In this document: piece by piece, positions 35,671 to 42,429 of the stretch
Position numbering within the stretch: the first letter of the stretch is position 1
Layout of the letters: every line of letters begins with the position of its first letter
Assembly: GCA_016209015.1 (NCBI GenBank)
Contig: JACQWY010000027.1
Coordinates: forward strand, 1-64,000
Reading direction: 5' to 3'
DNA: 64,000 nucleotides
Source: Gammaproteobacteria bacterium
GTDB taxonomy: Bacteria > Pseudomonadota > Gammaproteobacteria > Ga0077536
Notes under the pieces: model-generated
The model's database searches: none
Seen by the model: only the letters and a program-made list of their open reading frames with translations
What the model was told of the DNA's origin: nothing
Translations under genes and position numbers: made by a program

Positions 35671-37722
35671 ATGCCCGCATACGCGACGAACGACATCCGC
35701 AACATCGCCCTGGTCGGCAACACCGGCGTCGGCAAGACCTCGCTCATCGAAGCCTTGTTCCTCGAGGCCGGGGTCCTGCGCCAGAAGGGAAGCATCGCGA
35801 GGGGCACGACGCTCTGTGATTACCTGCCGCAGGAGAAACAGCATCAGCACTCGCTGCATCCGAAGGTCGTGAGCCTCGATCATCGCGGCCGGCACATCAA
35901 TCTCCTCGACACCCCCGGCGCGCCGGATCTCTTCGGCCGCGCGCTCGCGATGCTGCCGGCCGTCGAGACGGTCGCGATCGTGATCGACGCGCGCACCGGG
36001 CCGGACGTCACGGCACGCCGCATGATGGAGCAGGCCGCCGCACGCAGCCTCGATCGCATCGTCGTCGTCAGCCACATCGATGCCGAGGACGTCGATCTCG
36101 AGCGCTGCCTCGCGACGATCCAGGACGTGTTCGGCGCGTATTGTCTGCCGCTCAATCTGCCGGCTTCGAAAGGCGCCGCGGTCGTCGACTGCTATTTCGC
36201 GCCGGCCGGAGGCGCCACGGATTTCTCCACCGTCGCCGCGGCGCACACGCGGCTCGTCGATCAGGTCGTCGAGGTCGACGAGGCCCTGATGCAGGTCTAT
36301 CTCGAGCAGGGCGAGGAGCTGAAACCCGAGCAGTTGCACGACGCATTCGAGGCGGCGCTCCGCGAGAGTCACCTGATCCCCGTGTGCTTCGTCTCCGCGC
36401 AGACCGGGGCCGGCGTCGCGGAGCTGCTCCGCGTCGTCACGGACCTCATGCCGAATCCGACCGAAGGCGTGCCGCCCGTCTTCTACGACGGCGACGGCAG
36501 CGATGCGAGGCCCGTCCACTTCACCGCGGACCCGTCGAAGCACGTGCTCGCGCACGTCTTCAAGGTCGCGATCGACCCCTTCGTCGGGCGCACCGCGCAT
36601 TTCCGCGTCCACCAGGGCACGATCACGAAGGACGGCCAGCTCTTCATCGGCACCGCGCGCAAGGCGCTGCGCGTCGCGCATCTCTTCAAACCGCAGGGCA
36701 AGGACCTGCAGGAAGTCGACGCCGCGATCCCGGGCGACATCTGCGCGCTCGCGAAGATCGACGATCTCGTCTTCGACTCCGTGCTCCATGATTCACACGA
36801 CGAGGATCACATCCATCTGCAGTCCGTCGCGTTCCCGCCGCCCATGCACGGCGTGGCGGTGACGACGAAGAGCCGGGGCGACGAGCAGAAGATTTCGGAT
36901 GCGCTGCACAAGCTGCACGCCGAGGATCCGAGCCTCGTCATCGATTACAACCCGACGCTGAACGAGACCGTGCTGCGTGCGATGGGCGAGCTGCACCTGC
37001 GCGTGCTCCTCGAGGATCTGCGCGAGCGCTTCCACGTCGACGTGAGCACGAGTCCGCCGAAGGTGCCTTACCGCGAGACGATCACGGCGAGCGGCGAGGG
37101 GCACTACCGTCACAAGAAGCAGACGGGCGGCGCGGGCCAGTTCGCGGAGGTGTATCTGCGCGTGCAGCCGCTGGCGCGCGGCGAGGGCTTCCGCTTCGTC
37201 GATCAGGTCGTCGGCGGCGCGATCCCGCGCCAGTTCATCCCGGCCGTGGAGAAGGGCGTGCGCCAGGCGCTGCGCGACGGCGCGTTCGCGGGCTACGAGC
37301 TCCACGATCTCGAGGTCCAGCTCTACGACGGCAAGTTCCATCCCGTCGACTCGAAGGAAGTCGCGTTCGTCACCGCCGGGCGCAAGGCCTTCGTCGAAGC
37401 CGTCCAGGCTGCGCAGCCCGTCCTGCTCGAGCCCATCGTGCGCCTCGACGTCGTCGCACCGAGCGGCTCGGTCGGCGACGTGACGCGCGATCTCACCGGC
37501 AAGCGGGCGCGCATCAACAGCACGGATGCGGCGGGCGGTGGTTTCGCGACGGTCTCGGCCCAGGTACCCTTGAGCGAGCTCGAGGGCTATCAGGCGCAGT
37601 TGAAGTCGATGACCGCGGGGGCCGGCAGCTACACGATCGAGTTCAGCCACTATGATCGCGCCCCGGCGAAGCTCCAGTCCGAGCTCGTCGCCGCCTACCG
37701 TCCGGCGGCCTCGGACGACTGA
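35671..37722 (+). CDS. EF-G-like translational GTPase with atypical G motifs
   Basis: This 683-residue protein has the EF-G domain order: G domain (1-~260), domain II (~290-370), domain III, domain IV (YRETITASGEGHYRHKKQTGGAGQF) and a C-terminal domain V. The P-loop GNTGVGKTS (16-24) is intact. The G3 motif reads DTPGAPD (80-86), so the catalytic His of DTPGH is Ala. The G4 motif is SHID (134-137) where NKxD is expected. It is thus an EF-G paralogue of the fusA2 type, not the housekeeping factor, and no rpsL, rpsG or tuf genes are nearby. Its role, perhaps in recycling or stress, is not known. Confidence 0.82.
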   Translation: MPAYATNDIRNIALVGNTGVGKTSLIEALFLEAGVLRQKGSIARGTTLCDYLPQEKQHQHSLHPKVVSLDHRGRHINLLDTPGAPDLFGRALAMLPAVETVAIVIDARTGPDVTARRMMEQAAARSLDRIVVVSHIDAEDVDLERCLATIQDVFGAYCLPLNLPASKGAAVVDCYFAPAGGATDFSTVAAAHTRLVDQVVEVDEALMQVYLEQGEELKPEQLHDAFEAALRESHLIPVCFVSAQTGAGVAELLRVVTDLMPNPTEGVPPVFYDGDGSDARPVHFTADPSKHVLAHVFKVAIDPFVGRTAHFRVHQGTITKDGQLFIGTARKALRVAHLFKPQGKDLQEVDAAIPGDICALAKIDDLVFDSVLHDSHDEDHIHLQSVAFPPPMHGVAVTTKSRGDEQKISDALHKLHAEDPSLVIDYNPTLNETVLRAMGELHLRVLLEDLRERFHVDVSTSPPKVPYRETITASGEGHYRHKKQTGGAGQFAEVYLRVQPLARGEGFRFVDQVVGGAIPRQFIPAVEKGVRQALRDGAFAGYELHDLEVQLYDGKFHPVDSKEVAFVTAGRKAFVEAVQAAQPVLLEPIVRLDVVAPSGSVGDVTRDLTGKRARINSTDAAGGGFATVSAQVPLSELEGYQAQLKSMTAGAGSYTIEFSHYDRAPAKLQSELVAAYRPAASDD

Positions 37723-37819
37723 GGCCCGCGCCCGACGCTCCGGCGCGGATCGCCCGGCCGATCCGCGCCTCCACCAATTCGAACGATGTGCGGTTCCGGA
37801 TGCCGCGAGGGGAGAGAAC

Positions 37820-38602
37820 GTGCAGTACGAAACGATCCACTACGAAGTCGCGAACGGCGTCGGCCTGCTGCGCCTCGCGCGGCCGGAGCGCTTGAATGCG
37901 CTGAACCTCACGCTCGTCGCCGAGCTCGCGAGCGTCGCCGCCGCGGCGTCGCGCGATCCGGCGCTGCGTGCTCTGATCATCACCGGCACCGGCCGCGCGT
38001 TCTGCGCCGGCGCGGACATCAACGTGCTCGACACGCTGCGGGGGCCTGCCGACTGTTTCCGCTTCATCGAAAATCTGCAGACCGTGTTCAACGCCGTCGA
38101 GGACATCCCGGTGCCGACGATCGCCGCGATCAACGGTGTGGCGTTCGGCGGCGGCTGCGAGCTCGCGCTGTGCTGCGATTTCAGGCTCATGGCGGAGCCG
38201 GCGAAGATCGGCGTGCCCGAGATCAAGATCGGCGTGCTGCCCGGCGCGGGCGGCTCGCAGCGCCTGCCGCGGCTGCTGCCGCCGGCGCTCGCGAAGCAGA
38301 TGATCTACTTCGGCGATCCCATCGACGCGGCGACGGCCGTACACCACGGCCTCGCGAATGCGCTGTTCCCCGTCGACACGCTGCTCGACAGCGCCTGGGA
38401 ATGGGCCGAGCGCCTCGCGAAGCTCCCGCCGCTCGCGCTGCGCTCGGCGAAGCTCCTCGTCAACGGCGCTTCGCTCCACGGCCTCGACAACGGCATCGAG
38501 CACGAGCGACAGTCGCTCGCGCTCCTGTTCGGCACGCGCGACGCGAAGGAGGGCATCCGCGCTTTCCTCGAGAAGCGGGCTGCGGATTTCAAGGGCGAGT
38601 GA
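37820..38602 (+). CDS. Enoyl-CoA hydratase/isomerase
   Basis: This 260-residue crotonase-family protein starts at GTG 37820 behind GAGGGGAGAG. The oxyanion-hole segments GRAFCAGADI and INGVAFGGGCELALCCD are present, and both acidic residues of hydratases can be placed: Glu in GGGCELAL and Glu in GVPEIKIGVLPGAGG. It should hydrate trans-2-enoyl-CoA in fatty-acid or related acyl-CoA degradation. Acyl-CoA dehydrogenase and SDR genes follow with 7 bases and then an overlap, forming a small beta-oxidation-type operon. Confidence 0.92.
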   Translation: MQYETIHYEVANGVGLLRLARPERLNALNLTLVAELASVAAAASRDPALRALIITGTGRAFCAGADINVLDTLRGPADCFRFIENLQTVFNAVEDIPVPTIAAINGVAFGGGCELALCCDFRLMAEPAKIGVPEIKIGVLPGAGGSQRLPRLLPPALAKQMIYFGDPIDAATAVHHGLANALFPVDTLLDSAWEWAERLAKLPPLALRSAKLLVNGASLHGLDNGIEHERQSLALLFGTRDAKEGIRAFLEKRAADFKGE

Positions 38603-38609
38603 GGTCGGC

Positions 38610-39761
38610 ATGGAATTCGATTTCGACGACACGGAGCGGACTTTCCAGGACGTCGTGCAGCGCTATGCCCGCGAGCGCCTGCTGCCCGATTACCAGCGCT
38701 GGGATGCCGGTGAACGTTTTCCGCGCGAGCGCGTGAGCGAGCTCGGCGCGTTGGGGCTGATGGGCCTGCGCGTGCCCGTGGAATACGGCGGCAGTGCCGG
38801 CAGCTATGTGCTCGCCGGCATCGCGAGCGAGGAGCTCGGGCGCGGCGATCACACGGTCACGCTGCTCGTGCAGCTCGCGGCGATCGCGGCGGACCTCATC
38901 GGCGGCTACGGCAGCGCGCGCGTCAAGCGCGAGCTCCTGCCGCAGCTCGCGGCCGGCGATCGCCTGATCGCCTTCGGTCTTTCCGAGCCCGGCGCGGGCT
39001 CGGACGCCGCTGCGCTGCGCACGCTCGCGAAACGCGAGGACGACTGCTGGGTGATCGACGGCGAGAAGGCCTCGATCTCGCTCGCCGGCTGCGCCGACGA
39101 CTGCATCGTCTTCGCGCGCATGGCGGGCGGCGGCGCGCGCGGCATCGGCGCCGTCGTCGTGCCGCTCGACGCGCCCGGCGTGACGCGCCGGCCGTATCAC
39201 AGTGTGGGCGGGCGCCTGAGCGAGCGCGGGGCATTGATATTCGACCAGGTGCGCGTGCCGCTCGACCACCAGCTCGGCGCGGAGGGCAGCGGCTTCGTGC
39301 AGGCGATGGAAGCGTTCGACTACAACCGCGCGCTGATCGCGCTCGCCTGCATAGGCGCGGCGATGCAGTCGATCGACGAGACGATCGCGTATGCGAAGCA
39401 GCGCGAGACGTTCGGCAAGCCGCTCGCGCGTCACGAGGGCTATGCGTTCCAGATCGCCGAGCACGTCACCCAGCTCGAGGCCGCGCGGCTGCTCGCCTAC
39501 CGCACGCTCTGGCTGCGTGACCAGGGCCGGCCGCACACGCGCGAGGCGGCGATGGTGAAATGGCTCGGGCCGAAGGTCGCGGCCGAGGCCTGTCACGCGG
39601 CGATCACGCTGCACGGCTGGCTCGGTTACGACGAATCCCTGCCGCTCGGTCAGCGGCTGCGCGACGTGATCGGCCTCGAGATCGGCGACGGCACGGCGGA
39701 GATCATGAAGGGCATCGTCGCCCGCGAGATCTTCGGCCGCGAATACACGGCCTACCGATGA
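38610..39761 (+). CDS. Acyl-CoA dehydrogenase
   Basis: This 383-residue flavoprotein oxidises acyl-CoA to enoyl-CoA and passes electrons to ETF. Start ATG 38610 lies 7 bases after the hydratase stop. Family signatures are FGLSEPGAGSDAAALRT (about 126-142), the RETFGKPLARHEGYAFQIAEH segment and GDGTAEIMKGIVAREIFG at the C-terminus, where the catalytic Glu region of many members lies. Its TGA overlaps the SDR start (ATGA). The chain length or branched substrate is not predictable. Confidence 0.92.
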   Translation: MEFDFDDTERTFQDVVQRYARERLLPDYQRWDAGERFPRERVSELGALGLMGLRVPVEYGGSAGSYVLAGIASEELGRGDHTVTLLVQLAAIAADLIGGYGSARVKRELLPQLAAGDRLIAFGLSEPGAGSDAAALRTLAKREDDCWVIDGEKASISLAGCADDCIVFARMAGGGARGIGAVVVPLDAPGVTRRPYHSVGGRLSERGALIFDQVRVPLDHQLGAEGSGFVQAMEAFDYNRALIALACIGAAMQSIDETIAYAKQRETFGKPLARHEGYAFQIAEHVTQLEAARLLAYRTLWLRDQGRPHTREAAMVKWLGPKVAAEACHAAITLHGWLGYDESLPLGQRLRDVIGLEIGDGTAEIMKGIVAREIFGREYTAYR

Positions 39762-40543
39762 GCAGGGGCGGGAAAGTGGCACAGCCGCAGCGTTACGCCG
39801 GCCGCGTCGCGCTCGTCACGGGCGCTTCGCGCGGCATCGGCCGTGCGAGCGCCGAGATGCTCGCCCGCGAGGGCGCGCGCGTCGTCGTGAACTACCGGCG
39901 CGACGAAGCTGCCGCGGCCGCCACGGTCGCGGCCATCGAGTCCGCGGGCGGCACGGCCTGGGCCTGCGCGGCGGATCTGTCGGTCGAATCCGACCTCGTC
40001 GCGATGTTCGGCGCGATCGCCGAGCGCGAGGGGCGTCTCGACGTGCTCGTCGCGAACGCCGCGGCGACGGCATTCAAGCCGCTCGCCGCGACGCGCCGGC
40101 ACAATCTCGAGAAGACGTTCGGCATCACCGTCCTCGGCTTCGTCTCGGCAGTGCAGCTCGCGCTGCCGCTGATGCCGAAGGGCGGCACGATCTGCGCGGT
40201 GTCCGGGTTCGACTCCATCCGCGTCCTCGCCGATCACGGCGCGCTCGGCGCCGCGAAGGCCGCGCTCGAGACGCTCGTGCGCTACCTCGCCGTCGAGCTC
40301 GCGCCACGCGGTCTGCGCGTGAACGGCGTGAATCCGGGCTTCATCGAGACCGACTCGGCGCGGCTCTACGGCGGCGCCGAGTACGACAGCCGCGTGCGCG
40401 GCGACTGGATCGCCCGCACGCCGCTCGGGCGGCTCGGCGATCCGACGGAAATCGCCGCCGTGATCGCCTTCCTGTGCTCCGCTGACGCGTCGTTCGTCAC
40501 CGGGCAGACGCTCGTCGCCGACGGCGGACTCACCTTGGGTTGA
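39758..40543 (+). CDS. SDR family oxidoreductase, FabL-like, catalytic Tyr replaced
   Basis: This 261-residue short-chain dehydrogenase has the NAD(P) motif VTGASRGIG (20-28) and NAAATAF. The C-terminal half closely follows FabL-type enoyl reductases (GFDSIRVLADHGALGAAKAALE, then RYLAVELAPRGLRVNGV, cited in pieces). In FabL the catalytic Tyr lies seven residues before Lys; here that place holds His (in ADHGALGAAK) and no Tyr sits at the classic YxxxK position. Catalysis may therefore differ. It overlaps the acyl-CoA dehydrogenase gene and probably serves the same pathway. Confidence 0.85.
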   Translation: MSRGGKVAQPQRYAGRVALVTGASRGIGRASAEMLAREGARVVVNYRRDEAAAAATVAAIESAGGTAWACAADLSVESDLVAMFGAIAEREGRLDVLVANAAATAFKPLAATRRHNLEKTFGITVLGFVSAVQLALPLMPKGGTICAVSGFDSIRVLADHGALGAAKAALETLVRYLAVELAPRGLRVNGVNPGFIETDSARLYGGAEYDSRVRGDWIARTPLGRLGDPTEIAAVIAFLCSADASFVTGQTLVADGGLTLG

Positions 40544-40889
40544 TTGCCCTACACCAGCGTATGGGCCGCGGCGATGCGGTCCCGTATTCCGCTCCGACGG
40601 CGGGGAACTTTGCATATACCGCCCGGAATCTCCAGTTTACCGATCGGTAGAAAATTCGCGGGCGCGATGCGCGCGCACGACAAAATCATCACTTGGCGTG
40701 GCGCGAATGATCGCAATCAACTTTCGGACATTACGTAGTGTGGCGCGAGGCACGAATGACTACACTTCGTAATCAGTGACACCCGAAGGCGGGGAGCCCC
40801 CAGGACTCCTCGGCAGATTGGACAGCGCCGTCGGGGGCAGGAGGCCGGAAGGTCTACCGAAGTACGATAAGAAGTTGGGGGACGTCGAC
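40544..40889. promoter_or_regulatory. Upstream region of the extracellular electron-transfer cluster, with 12-bp palindrome
   Basis: This 346-base interval lies between the SDR gene and the monohaem cytochrome gene. TACCGATCGGTA at 40638-40649 is a perfect 12-bp palindrome set in TTTACCGATCGGTAGAAA, a typical TetR-family operator shape. AT-rich stretches around 40680-40770 (ATTACGTAGTG, CTACACTTCGTAATC) may hold the promoter. A GC-rich paired segment at about 40783-40860 could form a structured leader. No coding frame is convincing. Confidence 0.5.
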
Positions 40890-41255
40890 ATGAGCTATCC
40901 CGGTAACCGCTGGTTACTCGCATCCATTTCCGCCGCGGCACTCGTGTTCGGAATCGTCGCGACGGCGCAGGCCGTCGACGAGGAAGCCGCGCGCGCGCTC
41001 GCCAAGCAGAGCAGCTGCTTCAAGTGCCATTCGGTGGAGAAGAAGAAGGAAGGCCCGCCGTGGAACACCATATCCGAGAAGCACAAGGACATGGCGCCCG
41101 CCGATCTGGAGGCGAAGCTGACTCACCACATCACTTCGGGTGAGAAGGTGAAGTTCGAGGACGGCCACGAGGAAGAGCACAAGATCATCAAGTCCGACGA
41201 TCCTGCCGCGATCAAGAATCTCGTGCAGTGGATCATGTCGCTCAAGGCGAAATAA
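40890..41255 (+). CDS. Periplasmic monohaem cytochrome c (MtoD-like)
   Basis: This 121-residue protein has a signal peptide (residues 1-28, ending ATAQA) and one haem site CFKCH (43-47), with a class I cytochrome c fold ending IKNLVQWIMSL. It precedes decaheme, porin and NapC-type genes. The same kind of small cytochrome, MtoD, accompanies mtoAB in Fe(II)-oxidising Sideroxydans. Its likely role is to carry electrons across the periplasm between the outer-membrane conduit and the inner membrane. The acidic, Lys-rich surface stretch DGHEEEHKIIK is unusual for a c551-type protein. Confidence 0.85.
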   Translation: MSYPGNRWLLASISAAALVFGIVATAQAVDEEAARALAKQSSCFKCHSVEKKKEGPPWNTISEKHKDMAPADLEAKLTHHITSGEKVKFEDGHEEEHKIIKSDDPAAIKNLVQWIMSLKAK

Positions 41256-41420
41256 GGAAACGCCGCACCGGCTGCACAGGTCGGGCGACGGCGCATTGCA
41301 GAGTCCGAGAAGAGGCGCCGGCCGACGGTAATCGGCAGAGGCGTCAACAACAACCGAAACGAATCCGGGCGACGGATCGCCTGTGGGGCCGCACTTGCCC
41401 GGATTCCGGGGGATGACGAT

Positions 41421-42404
41421 ATGAGACGGGTGCAACGGGTATTTTTGTTGGGGACGCTGCTCTTCCTCGGAAGTGCGGCGTGGGGTGGGGAGATGGCGCC
41501 GGGTGATTCCGATCGCACCATCGAACCGGGGCGCTCGCTCGAGCGCGACAAAGTCTGCACACACTGCCACGACGAGAACGATCCGACGCCGATGCTCGTG
41601 ATCTACCAGACGAAGCACGGTGTGCGCGGCGATCCTCGCACCCCTTCGTGCCAGTCCTGCCACGGCGAGAGCACGGACCACGTCAAGAACAAGGCCGGGA
41701 CGTCGACCCGTTCCAAGCCCGACGTGCGCTTCTCGGGCACGAACAAGTCGGACGCCGAAGCGCAGGTCGGCAAGTGCGTGCAGTGCCACGAATCCGGCAA
41801 GCGCATGAACTGGACGGGCAGCCAGCACCAGTCGCGCGACGTCGCCTGCTCGTCCTGCCACACGATTCATGCGCCGAGGGATCGCGTACTCACGAAGAGC
41901 ACGCAGCCCGAGGTCTGCTACACCTGCCACAAGACGCAGCGCGCCGAGACGCACCTCATCTCCACGCACCCGCTCGCCGCCGGCAAGATGGGCTGCACGG
42001 ACTGCCACAACGCGCACGGCTCGACGGGTCCGAAGCTGCTCGTGAAGAACTCGGTCAACGAGACCTGCTACACCTGTCACGCCGAGAAGCGCGGCCCGTT
42101 CCTGTGGGAGCATGCGCCGGTCGTCGACGACTGCTCGACCTGCCATACGCCGCACGGTTCGGCGAAGACGCCGCTGCTGAAGGCGCGTGTGCCGTATCTC
42201 TGCCAGGAATGCCACAGCGGCGATCACGGCGCGCAGGTCGACAGTGCCGCGAATCTCGCCGGCGGCAACGTCACGACGGTCAACGGGATCAACCCGCTCG
42301 CCAACGCCGCAGCCCGCGCGCAGCTCGCTGCCCGCGCCTGTCTGAACTGCCACGTGCTGGTCCACGGGTCGAACCACCCGGCCGGCGCGAAGTTCCAGCG
42401 TTGA
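41421..42404 (+). CDS. mtoA: Decaheme c-type cytochrome, MtrA/MtoA/DmsE family
   Basis: This 327-residue protein has an N-terminal signal peptide (about 1-22) and exactly ten CXXCH haem sites, starting at residues 46, 77, 119, 143, 166, 192, 216, 238, 261 and 307. Length, spacing and haem number match MtrA, MtoA and DmsE. The MtrB/PioB-type porin gene follows by 25 bases. In these systems the decaheme wire sits inside the porin and carries electrons across the outer membrane. With no MtrC/OmcA gene beside it, electron uptake (Fe(II) oxidation, MtoA-like) is more likely than metal reduction, but direction cannot be proven. Confidence 0.93.
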   Translation: MRRVQRVFLLGTLLFLGSAAWGGEMAPGDSDRTIEPGRSLERDKVCTHCHDENDPTPMLVIYQTKHGVRGDPRTPSCQSCHGESTDHVKNKAGTSTRSKPDVRFSGTNKSDAEAQVGKCVQCHESGKRMNWTGSQHQSRDVACSSCHTIHAPRDRVLTKSTQPEVCYTCHKTQRAETHLISTHPLAAGKMGCTDCHNAHGSTGPKLLVKNSVNETCYTCHAEKRGPFLWEHAPVVDDCSTCHTPHGSAKTPLLKARVPYLCQECHSGDHGAQVDSAANLAGGNVTTVNGINPLANAAARAQLAARACLNCHVLVHGSNHPAGAKFQR

Positions 42405-42429
42405 TTGAACCAGGAATCGGGGAATTGCC

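Noticed and set aside
35671-37722. Housekeeping elongation factor G (fusA)
   Set aside because: Catalytic His and the NKxD motif are missing and there is no ribosomal-protein operon around it.
40780-40870. Cyclic di-GMP or other riboswitch before the monohaem cytochrome
   Set aside because: The GC-rich leader shows pairing potential, but the conserved GEMM core segments could not be found.
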